Origin: Mycobacterium sp. GA-2829
Lineage (GTDB): Bacteria; Actinomycetota; Actinomycetes; Mycobacteriales; Mycobacteriaceae
Length of the DNA stretch: 64,000 nt
NCBI RefSeq assembly: GCF_001499965.1
Contig: NZ_LQIT01000056.1
Span: 62,001 to 126,000, forward strand
Direction of reading: 5' to 3'
The notes beneath the pieces were generated by a model. It searched no databases. It was not told the DNA's origin and saw nothing but the letters and a program-made list of their open reading frames with translations. A program made the translations under genes and the position numbers. Below are positions 1 to 10,298 of this stretch, in pieces (within the stretch, counting starts at the first letter, position 1; each line of letters starts with the position of its first letter).

Positions 1-715
1 TGTGCCAGGCGGTCCTCGCCTCCGGCGTGCTGGGGTTCCTGTTCATCGTCGCGGTCACACTGGCCGCCGGTGACCCGATCGCATTGGCCGAGTCCGGCAC
101 GCCGATCGCCGACGTCATCGAGAACACCCTCGGATCGGTGGTGGCCACACTGCTGCTGCTGATGGTGGTACTCGCGATCTTCGCGTGCGGTCTGGTCATC
201 ATGATCACCGGCGTGCGGCTCACCTGGGCGATGTCGCGGGACAGGCGGTTCCCCGGCTGGCAGCTGTGGGGTCAGGTGTCGCCGAAGTTCCACACCCCGC
301 TGAAGGCCGCGGTGCTCTACTTCGTCGTCGCACAACTGATCCTCGCGGTTTTCCAGCGTTCGGAGACCGCGCTTTTCACGCTGTTCGGGGCGGCCACGCT
401 GCTGCCCGCGGTGATGTACGCCTCCACCGTCGTGCTCTACCTGCTCAAGCGGAAGTCGTTGCCGGTCAACGGGAAATTCGACCTGGGAGCGTGGGAGATA
501 CCAGTGGTGGCGGTCGCGGTGGTCTGGTTGGTCTTCGAGTTGGCGCTGTTCCGCGACTCGAGTTTCAAGGAGGCGTGGACATACGTCATCGTCATGGTCG
601 TGATCGGTGCGGTGTACCTGGGCTACCTGTTGGCGACCCGTGGGCGGCACGGGCTGTCGATGCCCGACATGCACTCGATCGACGCCGAACTCGACCGTGA
701 GGCCGCGAAGGACTG

Positions 716-716
<1 letters not shown>
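1..716 (+). CDS. Amino acid permease, APC superfamily (C-terminal part)
   Basis: The gene enters from the left edge, so only the last 237 or so residues are visible, read from base 3 in frame. They contain about five or six strongly hydrophobic helices (for example around 40-86, 120-180, 300-350, 370-440 and 490-630 of the window) separated by short basic loops, ending in a charged cytoplasmic tail. This is the C-terminal half of an amino acid-polyamine-organocation type permease, a proton-coupled importer in the cytoplasmic membrane. Its stop overlaps the start of the next gene by one base (TGATG), so it is the upstream member of the kinase and oxidoreductase operon and probably imports the substrate of that pathway. 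The family call rests on hydropathy and general resemblance; the substrate is unknown. Confidence 0.7.
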
Positions 717-2148
<1,432 letters not shown>

Positions 2149-2152
<4 letters not shown>

Positions 2153-3537
2153 GCACCCCCGACGTCAGTGACGTCGTCGTGGTCGGCGCCGGCATCGTGG
2201 GCAGTGCGATCGCCCGCGCGCTGGCGGGCACCCGTTCGTCGGTGACCCTGCTGGAGGCCCGCGCCGACGTCGGCGACGGCACCAGCAAGGCCAATACGGC
2301 GTTGCTGCACACCGGATTCGACGCGAAACCGGGCACCCTCGAGTCGACGCTCGTGGCGCGCGGCTACGAACTCCTGGGCAAGTACGCCGAGCAGACCGGT
2401 ATCCCCGTCGAACGGACCGGAGCACTGCTGGTCGCCTGGACCGACGAGGAACGCGACGCGCTGCCCGGGCTACGGGACAAGGCCCTGCGCAACGGCTACA
2501 CCGAATGCGAGATCGTCGACGCCGCACGGGTGTACGACCTGGTGCCCGACCTCGGACCCGGTGCGCTGGCCGGGCTCACCGTTCCCGGCGAGTCGCTCAT
2601 CTGCACCTGGACCACCAACCTCGCGCTGGCCACCGACGCCGTCCAGCGCGGTGTCCGCCTCATCCGCAATGCCCGTGTGCTGCAGGTTGATTCTGTCGAC
2701 GGTCACACCACCCTGCGGACGACGGCGGGTGACGTGCACGGCCGCTGGGTGATCAACGCCGCGGGCCTGGGCGCCGACCACCTCGACGAACAGTTCGGCC
2801 ACCACCGGTTCACGGTCACCCCCCGCCGCGGGGAACTGCTCGTCTTCGACAAGCTGGCCCGGCCGATGGTGCCGCTGATCGTGCTCGCGGTGCCCTCGTC
2901 GCGGGGTAAGGGCGTGCTGGTCAGCCCGACCATCTACGGCAACGTGATGGTGGGACCCACCTCGGAGAACCTCACCGACCGCACCGCCACCAACACGAGC
3001 GAGGAGGGGTTCGAGTTCCTCATCGACAAGGGACGGGCGTTGATGCCCAAGCTGTTCGACGAGGAGGTGACCGCGAGCTACGCGGGGCTGCGCGCGGCGA
3101 TCGACTCCGACGACTACCTGATCGACCTCGACGCACCGCACCGCTACGTCCTCGTCGGCGGTATCCGCTCGACCGGTCTGACGTCCGGGATGGCGATCGC
3201 CGAGTACGTCACCGAGCTGCTCGCGGGCACCGACCTCGACCTCACCCCGCGCGAGGATCTGCCCGATCCGCCGCGCATGCCCAACATCGGTGAGATCGGG
3301 ATACGCCCCTACCAGGACGCCGACCGCATCGCCGCCGACCCGGCCTACGGGCGGATCGTGTGCTTCTGCGAACGCGTCACCGCCGGGGAGATTCGCGATG
3401 CGTTCGCCTCGCCGATCCCGCCCGCCGACCTCGACGGGCTGCGTCGGCGCACCCGGGTGATGAACGGCCGCTGCCAGGGCTTCTACTGTGGCGCGCACAC
3501 CCAGACGCTGCTGGAGTCGCGGGCGGCGGTCCGATGA
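2149..3537 (+). CDS. FAD-dependent oxidoreductase with C-terminal BFD-type [2Fe-2S] domain (GlpA/GlpO-like)
   Basis: A 462-residue flavoprotein likely oxidising the phosphorylated product of the upstream kinase. It opens with a Rossmann FAD motif GAGIVG at 13-18, followed by a DAO-type domain of about 370 residues. The C-terminus carries a bacterioferritin-associated-ferredoxin-like cluster domain with Cys405, Cys407, Cys442 and Cys447 in the C-x-C...C-x4-C pattern found in GlpA and related dehydrogenases. The GTG start at 2149 follows an AGGAGAGA ribosome site at 2137-2144 and overlaps the kinase stop by four bases, so the much longer open frame upstream is not used. Kinase, GlpA-like and small FAD subunit in this order form a recurring set known in other bacteria, including Thermotoga. 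Confidence 0.8.
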
Positions 3538-4775
3538 CCCCGCCGACGCAGAAGGTGCCCGTGGTGATCATCGGCGGCGGTCCGGCGGGTCTGACCGCGG
3601 CCGCGGCGCTCGCCCCGCACGTCGACACCCTCGTCCTGGAACGCGAAGCGCAGACCGGTGGCATCCCCCGCCACAGCGACCATCCCGGCTACGGGATGCG
3701 GGATCTGCGGCGGTTCATCTCGGGACCGGCCTACGCCCGCCGGCTCACCGCGCAGGCACTCGACGCGGGCGCGATGCTCGAGACCGAGGCGATGGTGACC
3801 GGTTGGGCCGGTGAGCGACTGCTCGAGGTCACCACACCGCGCGGGGTGCGGACGGTGTCGGCCGACGCGGTCGTGCTCGCCACCGGCGCGCGGGAACGCC
3901 CGCGCCCGGCCCGGCTGATCCCCGGGGACCGGCCCGACGGGGTGTACACCACCGGGCAACTGCAGAACCTCGTCCACATGCATCACGCGTCGGTCGGCAC
4001 GCGCGCGGTGGTCGTCGGCGCCGAACTCGTGAGCTGGTCGGCGGTGCTCACGCTGCGGGAGGCGGGCTGCGCCACGGTCGCCATGGTGACCAGGTATCCG
4101 AAAGGCGAGGCGTACGCGGCCTTCCGGCTGCCGGGCCGCGCGCTGATGGACGGGCCGGTGCTCACCCGCAGCCGGCTGGTCAGCATCCACGGCAAGGACC
4201 GGGTGGACGGCGTGACGGTCGAGGATCTGGGCACCGGCGCACGCACGACGATCGACTGCGACACCGTGGTGTTCACCGGGGATTGGATCCCCGACCACGA
4301 ACTCGCCCGCACCGGTGGGCTGGTGATGGACGCGGGCACGCGCGGTCCCGTCGTGGATGCGGCGCTGCGCACCAGCGCTCCCGGCGTCTTCGCGGCGGGC
4401 AACCTGCTGCACCCGGTCGACACCGCCGACGGCGCCGCACTCGACGGCCGCCACGTGGCCGCCGCGGTCCGCACGTGGCTGCGGCAACGCGACGCACCGG
4501 CGGCCGGTGTGCGCATCCGCACCGAGGCGCCCTTCAGGTGGGTCGCCCCGCAACTGGTCTCGCCGAGTGGCGGGACGTCCGCCCGTGGCGATCTGCTGTT
4601 CTGGGTCGACGAGTATCGGCGGCTGCCGAAACTGCGCGCGGTACAGGACGGCCGCACGCTGGCGACGGCGCGCACCGCCTGGCCCGCGGCACCGGGCCGC
4701 GTCTACCGTGCACCGTGGTCACTGGTCGCCGACGCCGATCCGCACGGCGGCGACGTGACGGTGTCGTTCGCCTGA
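3534..4775 (+). CDS. NAD(P)/FAD-dependent oxidoreductase, putative dehydrogenase partner subunit
   Basis: A 413-residue two-dinucleotide-fold flavoprotein. The FAD motif GGGPAG is at 14-19, an ATGARERPR motif lies near residue 120, and a second nucleotide-binding segment around residue 160 has the degenerate form GAELVS. The fold resembles the NAD(FAD)-dependent subunits of opine or hydrogen cyanide synthases and the oxidoreductase that accompanies GlpA-like proteins in kinase operons. The ATG overlaps the previous stop in an ATGA arrangement, implying translational coupling and probably a heteromeric enzyme with the 2149-3537 product. It probably reoxidises or transfers electrons from that enzyme; the acceptor is unknown. 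Last gene of the operon, followed by a large hairpin. Confidence 0.75.
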   Translation: MTPPTQKVPVVIIGGGPAGLTAAAALAPHVDTLVLEREAQTGGIPRHSDHPGYGMRDLRRFISGPAYARRLTAQALDAGAMLETEAMVTGWAGERLLEVTTPRGVRTVSADAVVLATGARERPRPARLIPGDRPDGVYTTGQLQNLVHMHHASVGTRAVVVGAELVSWSAVLTLREAGCATVAMVTRYPKGEAYAAFRLPGRALMDGPVLTRSRLVSIHGKDRVDGVTVEDLGTGARTTIDCDTVVFTGDWIPDHELARTGGLVMDAGTRGPVVDAALRTSAPGVFAAGNLLHPVDTADGAALDGRHVAAAVRTWLRQRDAPAAGVRIRTEAPFRWVAPQLVSPSGGTSARGDLLFWVDEYRRLPKLRAVQDGRTLATARTAWPAAPGRVYRAPWSLVADADPHGGDVTVSFA

Positions 4776-4785
4776 CTTTCCGGCC

Positions 4786-4845
4786 GCGAGCAGACACAGA
4801 TTCGTGTGATCCGGCGTGGATTCACGCGAATCTGTGTCTGGTCGC
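4786..4845. terminator. Long inverted repeat between convergent operons
   Basis: Two 24-base arms (4786-4809 and 4822-4845) are complementary at 22 of 24 positions and enclose a 12-base loop. The hairpin sits in the 82-base gap between the convergent stops of the oxidoreductase operon and the VWA gene, so it can stop transcription from both sides. There is no clear U tract, which is common for mycobacterial terminators. It may be a copy of a dispersed palindromic repeat. Confidence 0.6.
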
Positions 4846-4857
4846 GCTTGTACTGAC

Positions 4858-6300
4858 CTAGACGGGAAGCAGCTGGTCGATCACCGCGGCCAGCTGTTTG
4901 GCCGAGCGGCACTCGTGCATGGTGATGATGTCCTCGTACCGCGGCGTCGCCGAGTCGCCGCTGCCCCACAGGTGCCTGGGCTCGGGGTTGAGCCAGTGCG
5001 CGTGGCGGCTGGCGTTGACCATCCGCGCCAGCAGATCGGTCTCCGGGTTGCGGTAGTTGTTGCGACCGTCGCCGAGGATCAGCAGCGAACTGCGTGGCGA
5101 CAACGCGGCCGGGTACTTGTGCATGAACGACACGAACGCGTTGCCGTAGTCGGAGTGGCCGTCGCGGGTGTACACCCCGGCCTCGCGGGTGATGCGCTGG
5201 ACGGCGACCGCGAGATCGGCCTCGGGACCGAACATCTCGGTGACCTCGTCGGTGGTGTCGATGAACGCGAAGACGCGAACGCGCGAGAACTGTTGGCGCA
5301 GTGCGTGAACGAGCATCAGCGTGAACGAGCTGAACCCGGCGACCGAGCCCGAGACGTCGCACAGCACGACCAGTTCCGGGCGCGCGGGATGCGGCTTCTT
5401 GAGCACGACGTCGATCGGCACACCCCCGGTCGACATCGATTTGCGCAGCGTCTTGCGCATGTCGATCTCCCCGGCGCGGGCACGGCGCCGCCGCGCCGCC
5501 AGCCGGGTGGCCAGCGTGCGCGCGAGCGGGGCGACCACGCGGCGCATCTGACGCAGCTGTTCGCCGGAGGCGCGCAGGAACTCGACGTTCTCGGCCAGCT
5601 GCGGCACCCCGTACATCTGCACGTGGTCGCGACCCAACTGCTCGGCCGTCCGCCGTTTGGTCTCCCCCTCCACCATCTTGCGCAGCTGCGAGATACGCCG
5701 CGCAGCAATGGCTTTGGCGATCTGCTCCTGGGTGGGCGTCGGCTCGTCGCCGTAGGGGGCGAGCAGCCCGGCCAGCAGCCGGCCCTCCAGATCGTCCAGG
5801 CTCATCGCTTTGAGCGCCTGGTACGACGAGTACGACGGTCCTCGGCTGGAGTTGTAGCGGCCGTAGGCCTCGACGATCTGGGCGATCATCGCGGTCAGCC
5901 GTTCGTCCATCTCGGCCAGGTCGGGGTTGTCGTTGAGCAGCTTGAGCAACGCCTCGCGCATCGCCTCGACGTCCTCGGGCGGCAGCCCCGGCTCGTCGCT
6001 GTCGGTCTCCTCGTCGGCCAGCACCGTCTTGCCGCCGAGTGCGGCCGGGAAGTACAGATCGAACAGTGCGTCGTAGGTGTCGCGGTGATCCGGGCGCCGC
6101 AGCACCGCGCACGCGATGCCCTCCCGCAGCGCCTCCCGGTCGCCGAGCCCGAGGACCGTCATCACCTGTCCGGCGTCGACGGTCTCCGACGGACCCACCG
6201 AGATGCCCTGTTTGCGCAGCGCCTCGACGAACTCGACCAGGTGGCCGGGGATCCCGTGCGGGGCGAGCGGCTGGGGCGGTCGGACGCGGCGCGGCGGCAT
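4858..6300 (-). CDS. VWA domain-containing protein, CoxE-like
   Basis: A 480-residue protein equivalent in position and content to M. tuberculosis Rv2425c. The N-terminal half is a helical, basic, acidic-patched region; the C-terminal half is a von Willebrand A domain with the metal-ion-dependent adhesion motif DVSGS near residue 315 (DxSxS). CoxE-like VWA proteins work with MoxR AAA+ ATPases as chaperone pairs that insert metals or remodel protein complexes. The partner ATPase is encoded immediately upstream, its TGA sharing one base with this ATG (TGATG). No signal peptide is visible, so it is probably cytoplasmic. The client protein is unknown; co-transcription with proA does not by itself show a link to proline synthesis. 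Confidence 0.82.
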   Translation of the reverse strand: MPPRRVRPPQPLAPHGIPGHLVEFVEALRKQGISVGPSETVDAGQVMTVLGLGDREALREGIACAVLRRPDHRDTYDALFDLYFPAALGGKTVLADEETDSDEPGLPPEDVEAMREALLKLLNDNPDLAEMDERLTAMIAQIVEAYGRYNSSRGPSYSSYQALKAMSLDDLEGRLLAGLLAPYGDEPTPTQEQIAKAIAARRISQLRKMVEGETKRRTAEQLGRDHVQMYGVPQLAENVEFLRASGEQLRQMRRVVAPLARTLATRLAARRRRARAGEIDMRKTLRKSMSTGGVPIDVVLKKPHPARPELVVLCDVSGSVAGFSSFTLMLVHALRQQFSRVRVFAFIDTTDEVTEMFGPEADLAVAVQRITREAGVYTRDGHSDYGNAFVSFMHKYPAALSPRSSLLILGDGRNNYRNPETDLLARMVNASRHAHWLNPEPRHLWGSGDSATPRYEDIITMHECRSAKQLAAVIDQLLPV

Positions 6301-7184
6301 CAGTTGAGCCTTAACTCTCCGGCGGCGCGTTGCTGGTCGGACTGGTGTTTGAGCACCACACCGAGCGTGGCGGCGATCATCGCGTCGTCGATGGTGTCCA
6401 TGCCCAGCGCCAGGACGGTGCGGCCCCAGTCGATGGTCTCGGCCACCGACGGGAGCTTCTTGAGCTGCATCCCGCGCAGCACCCCGATGATGCGCACGAG
6501 CTCCGAGGCCAGCCGCTCGGGCAGTTCGGGAACCCGCGACAACAGGATGCGCCGTTCCAGGTCGGGGTCGGGGAAGTCGATGTGCAGGAACAGGCAGCGC
6601 CGTTTGAGCGCCTCGGACAGCTCTCGGGTGGCGTTGGAGGTCAGCACGACGAACGGGGTGCGCTCGGCCTTGATGGTGCCCAGCTCCGGCACGGTCACCG
6701 CGAAGTCGGACAGCACCTCCAGCAGCAGACCCTCGATCTCGATGTCGGCCTTGTCGGTCTCGTCGACGAGCAGCACCGTCGGCTCGGAGCGGCGGATCGC
6801 GGTCAGCAGCGGCCGCGACAGCAGGAACTCCTCGCTGAACACGTCGAGTTTGGTCTGGTCCCAGTCACCGGTCCCCTGATGACCGGCCTGGATCCGCAGG
6901 ATCTGCTTGGCGTGGTTCCACTCGTAGAGCGCGCGGGCCTCGTCGACGCCCTCGTAGCACTGCAGCCGCACCAGCCCCGACCCGGTGGCCTGCGCGACCG
7001 CGCGGGCGAGTTCGGTCTTCCCGACACCTGCGGGCCCTTCGACCAGCAGCGGCTTGCCCAGCCGGTCGGCGAGGAAGACGGCGGTGGCCGTCGCGGTGTC
7101 GGCCAGGTAGCCGGTCTCGGCCAGCCGGCGCGCGACATCGTCGATGTCGGCGAACAGCGGCGCCGGGCGTGCGGGGACGCTCAA
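6300..7184 (-). CDS. MoxR-family AAA+ ATPase
   Basis: This 294-residue ATPase has a Walker A motif GPAGVGKT at 50-57, Walker B LLVDETDKAD around Asp141-Glu142, and a sensor TSNATRELSEALKRR segment with the arginine-rich end typical of MoxR proteins. MoxR ATPases form hexamers that act with VWA partners in maturation of enzymes. It matches M. tuberculosis Rv2426c by context. The start is TTG at 7184, chosen because an AGGAG site lies about eight bases upstream and the protein then begins with a sensible N-terminus; it lies 15 bases after the proA stop. The gene is coupled by a one-base overlap to the VWA gene downstream. Confidence 0.85.
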   Translation of the reverse strand: MSVPARPAPLFADIDDVARRLAETGYLADTATATAVFLADRLGKPLLVEGPAGVGKTELARAVAQATGSGLVRLQCYEGVDEARALYEWNHAKQILRIQAGHQGTGDWDQTKLDVFSEEFLLSRPLLTAIRRSEPTVLLVDETDKADIEIEGLLLEVLSDFAVTVPELGTIKAERTPFVVLTSNATRELSEALKRRCLFLHIDFPDPDLERRILLSRVPELPERLASELVRIIGVLRGMQLKKLPSVAETIDWGRTVLALGMDTIDDAMIAATLGVVLKHQSDQQRAAGELRLN

Positions 7185-7199
7185 ATCACTTCTCCTGTT

Positions 7200-8447
7200 T
7201 CAGGCAGGGCGGGTGTGGCCGTCTCCCCACACAATCCACTTGGTCGAGGTCAATTCTGGCAGACCCATGGGGCCGCGGGCGTGCAGCTTCTGGGTGGAGA
7301 TGCCGATCTCGGCGCCGAATCCGAACTGCTCGCCGTCGGTGAACGCCGTCGACGCGTTGACCATGACCGCCGCGGCGTCCACACGTTCGGTGAAGCGTTG
7401 TGCGGCAGCGAGATCGGCGGTGACGATGGCCTCGGTGTGCCCGGAGCCGTATTCGTTGACGTGGGCGATGGCGGCGTCGACCCCGTCGACCACGGCCAGC
7501 GCGATGTCCATCGACAGGAATTCGGCGCGCAGTTCCTCGTCGGTGGGGTCGGCGTGCACCGTCACCCCGGCGTCGGTCAGCGCCTTGGTCAGCCGCGGCA
7601 CCGCGACGTCGGCGATGGCGGCGTCGACGAGCACCGATTCGGCGGCGTTGCACACGCTGGGCCGCCGGGTCTTGGCGTTGAGCAGGATGGTCTCGGCCAT
7701 GTCGAGGTCGGCCGCGGCGTGCACGTAGACGTGGCAGTTGCCGACGCCGGTCTCGATGGTGGGCACCTGGGCGTCGCGCACGACGGCGTCGATCAGACCG
7801 GCCCCGCCGCGCGGGATCACCACGTCGACGAGCCCGCGGGCCTGGATGAGATGGGTGACGCTGGCCCGGTCGTGGCTGGGCAGAAGTTGCACCGCGTCGG
7901 CGTCGAGTCCCTCGCCGAGCAGCGCCGCCCGCAGTGAGTCGACGAGCGCGGCGTTGGAGTGCGCCGCCGACGAGCTGCCGCGCAGCAGCACCGCGTTACC
8001 GGATTTCAGCGTCAACCCGAAGGCGTCGACGGTGACGTTGGGCCTGCCCTCGTAGACGATGCCCACCACACCGAGCGGCACCCGCTGCTGACGCAGCTGC
8101 AGCCCGTTGACCAGCGTGTTACCCCGTAACACCTCACCGACCGGGTCGGGCAGGCTCGCCACCTGGCGCAGGCCCGCCGCGACACCGTCGATGCGCTGTG
8201 GGTTCAGTGCCAGCCGGTCGAGCATGGCCTCCGGAGTGCCGGCCGCCTTCGCCTTCTCGAGGTCGCGCTCGTTGGCCGCGATGATGAGGTGCGCATCCAT
8301 CAGGATCCGGTCGGCGGCCGCGCGCAGCGCGCGGTTCTTCGTCTCGGTGGACAGCGTCGCCAGCGCGCGCGAGGCGACGCGGGCCCGGCGGGCGGCGTCG
8401 TGGACCTCGGTGCGCAGGTCGACGGCATCGGGGGCGTGCACACTCAT
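7200..8447 (-). CDS. proA: Gamma-glutamyl phosphate reductase
   Basis: ProA reduces gamma-glutamyl phosphate to glutamate-5-semialdehyde with NADPH, the second step of proline synthesis. The predicted 415 residues match the family length of about 417. The catalytic cysteine is Cys266 in the SVCNAAES segment, and the nucleotide-binding part contains the PRGGAGLID motif. The ATG at 8447 is preferred over a much longer upstream open frame, since residues before it are absent from the family and the region would overlap the divergent sugar kinase gene. The gene heads an operon with MoxR and VWA genes. Its partner kinase ProB is encoded about 10 kb away at 18164-19279, as in other mycobacteria. 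Confidence 0.95.
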   Translation of the reverse strand: MSVHAPDAVDLRTEVHDAARRARVASRALATLSTETKNRALRAAADRILMDAHLIIAANERDLEKAKAAGTPEAMLDRLALNPQRIDGVAAGLRQVASLPDPVGEVLRGNTLVNGLQLRQQRVPLGVVGIVYEGRPNVTVDAFGLTLKSGNAVLLRGSSSAAHSNAALVDSLRAALLGEGLDADAVQLLPSHDRASVTHLIQARGLVDVVIPRGGAGLIDAVVRDAQVPTIETGVGNCHVYVHAAADLDMAETILLNAKTRRPSVCNAAESVLVDAAIADVAVPRLTKALTDAGVTVHADPTDEELRAEFLSMDIALAVVDGVDAAIAHVNEYGSGHTEAIVTADLAAAQRFTERVDAAAVMVNASTAFTDGEQFGFGAEIGISTQKLHARGPMGLPELTSTKWIVWGDGHTRPA

Positions 8448-8519
8448 CGGTCCAGCGTATCGAAACCGACACGCCCACTTGACGGCGCTGCACGGCCCCG
8501 CTGGTTTAGCGTTGGGCCC

Positions 8520-9377
8520 ATGGCGGCGGCGCAAGTCTGCGTGGTGGGCAGTGTGAACGCCGATCTGCGTTTCGCGGTGCCGTCGCTGCCCCGGCCCGGG
8601 CAGACCGTGCTGGCGTCGGCGATGTCGTCGGCCCCCGGCGGCAAGGGCGGCAACCAGGCGGTCGCCGCGGCGCGTGCCGGCGCCGACGTTCAGCTGGTGG
8701 CGGCGCTCGGCGACGATCCGGCGGCCGGTCTGCTGCGCGCGCACCTGCGGGAGAACGGGGTGGGACTCGACGGCGTGGTGACGGTGCCCGGCCCGAGCGG
8801 TTCGGCGGTGGTGATGGTCGACGCGGCCGCCGAGAACGCGATCGTCGTCGCACCCGGCGCCAACGCCCATCTGAGCGTGGCGTCGGCGGCCGTGCGCGGA
8901 GTGATCGGAGCCGCGGATGTCGTACTCATCCAGCTGGAGATCCCGCTCGGTACGGCCAACGACGCGGCGCGGGTGGCGCGCGAGGCGGGTGCGGTGGTCA
9001 TCGTGAACGCCTCCCCCGCCGGCGCACCGCCCCACGAACTGCTGCGGCTCGCCGAGGCGACCGACGTGGTGGTGGTCAACCAGGCCGAGGCGGCCGAATG
9101 GCATTGGCCGATACCGCATCTGGTGATCACCCGCGGCCCCCGCGGCGCGAGTTATCTCGGCGACGGGGAACGGTTCGACATCCCGGCGCCCGCGGTGGAA
9201 GCCGTGGACACCACCGGCGCAGGCGACGTGTTCGCCGGCGTGCTGGCCGCGCATTGGCGCACCGGACACGAGGACGCACTGCGCCGGGCGTGCACGGCGG
9301 GCGCCCTGGCCACGCTGGTCCCCGGCGCCGGGGACTGCGCCCCCACCGCGGAAGCGATCGACGACGCCCTCAGATGA
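8520..9377 (+). CDS. rbsK: PfkB-family carbohydrate kinase, ribokinase-like
   Basis: A 285-residue kinase with both PfkB signatures: PGGKGGNQAVAAARAGA near residues 39-55 and DTTGAGDVFAGVL near 230-242, whose aspartate is the catalytic base. The N-terminal GSVNADL and the compact length fit ribokinase, which makes ribose-5-phosphate. M. tuberculosis has rbsK (Rv2436) in the same neighbourhood. The ATG at 8520 lies 72 bases from the divergent proA start. Just after the stop comes the crotonase gene, so the two are probably co-transcribed. Other five-carbon sugars or nucleosides cannot be excluded as substrates. Confidence 0.82.
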   Translation: MAAAQVCVVGSVNADLRFAVPSLPRPGQTVLASAMSSAPGGKGGNQAVAAARAGADVQLVAALGDDPAAGLLRAHLRENGVGLDGVVTVPGPSGSAVVMVDAAAENAIVVAPGANAHLSVASAAVRGVIGAADVVLIQLEIPLGTANDAARVAREAGAVVIVNASPAGAPPHELLRLAEATDVVVVNQAEAAEWHWPIPHLVITRGPRGASYLGDGERFDIPAPAVEAVDTTGAGDVFAGVLAAHWRTGHEDALRRACTAGALATLVPGAGDCAPTAEAIDDALR

Positions 9378-9400
9378 CAGAAGAAGATGACAGGAGCGCA

Positions 9401-10231
9401 ATGACCACGACGACTGAGCAGCACACCCCGCGCCCGCCGGACGGCGACTGGCTGGGCACACCGTTTCTGCGGTTCACCCGCGAAGGCGCGTTCGGGGTGT
9501 GCACGCTCGACCGGCCCGAGGCGCGCAACGCCATGACCCCGGCGATGTACTTCGGGATCAAGTACGCGGTGAACCACGTCGGCACCGATCCGGACCTCGC
9601 GGGCCTGCTGATCACCGGTACCGGTGACGTGTTCGCGCCCGGCGGCGACATGGGCGGCGGCGGTGCGGACAACTGGCTGACCTTCGGTGCGGCGCTGGGT
9701 ATGGACGCATTGCCGTTCGACACGCTGCGCCAGTCCGCGAAACCCGTCGTGGCGGCGGTCAACGGGCTCTGCCAGGGCGGCGGTCTGCAGATCGCGCTGT
9801 GCGCCGACATCGCCGTGGTCAGCGACCGTGCGACGTTCCGGGTGCCCGAGTTGTACCGCGGAATCGCCGACACCTACTACAGCCACATGCTGGCGCGCCT
9901 GATCGGGCCGGTGCGCACGCGCGATCTGATGTTCACCGGCCGCACGCTGTCGGCGGCCGAGGCGCTCGACTGGGGCATGGTCGCCCGGGTGGTGCCGCAC
10001 GACGACCTGGCCGACGCCGCCCGCGAGGTGCTGGCGCAGTGCTGCCGCACCGCACCGCATGCCCGCACGGTGATCAAGTCCAGCCTGGACAACTACATCG
10101 GCCTCTACGACCGGATCGGGATGCAGGCCAGCCTGGGCGCGCCCGAGTCGATCGAGGGGTTCATGGCGTTCAAGGAGCGGCGCTCCCCGGAGTGGGTGCA
10201 CCCCGGGTTGCGGATCGACGGGCGGCTGTAG
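9401..10231 (+). CDS. Enoyl-CoA hydratase/isomerase (crotonase) family protein
   Basis: A 276-residue crotonase-fold protein acting on an acyl-CoA thioester. The oxyanion-hole segments are visible as FAPGGDMGGG near residue 80 and GLCQGGGLQIALCADIAV near residue 120. The usual hydratase glutamates are not obvious, so hydratase, isomerase or hydrolase activity cannot be chosen. Two starts are possible: ATG at 9374, overlapping the kinase stop as ATGA, and ATG at 9401, preceded by AGGAG at 9392-9396. The second is used here because of that ribosome site. It has no evident metabolic link to the sugar kinase. Confidence 0.8.
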   Translation: MTTTTEQHTPRPPDGDWLGTPFLRFTREGAFGVCTLDRPEARNAMTPAMYFGIKYAVNHVGTDPDLAGLLITGTGDVFAPGGDMGGGGADNWLTFGAALGMDALPFDTLRQSAKPVVAAVNGLCQGGGLQIALCADIAVVSDRATFRVPELYRGIADTYYSHMLARLIGPVRTRDLMFTGRTLSAAEALDWGMVARVVPHDDLADAAREVLAQCCRTAPHARTVIKSSLDNYIGLYDRIGMQASLGAPESIEGFMAFKERRSPEWVHPGLRIDGRL

Positions 10232-10237
10232 CCCCGT

Positions 10238-10294
10238 CGAGACTGCGGTGAGGGCGGCGACACGCCGGTGGACGAGACCCTCACCGCAGTCTCG
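10238..10294. terminator. Inverted repeat terminator between convergent genes
   Basis: Arms at 10238-10254 and 10278-10294 form a perfect 17-base-pair stem around a 23-base loop, between the stops of the crotonase gene (10231) and nadE (10299). The position allows bidirectional termination. The arm sequence CGAGACTGCGGTGAGGG is closely related to that of the hairpin at 50981-51039. Confidence 0.65.
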
Positions 10295-10298
10295 GCGA

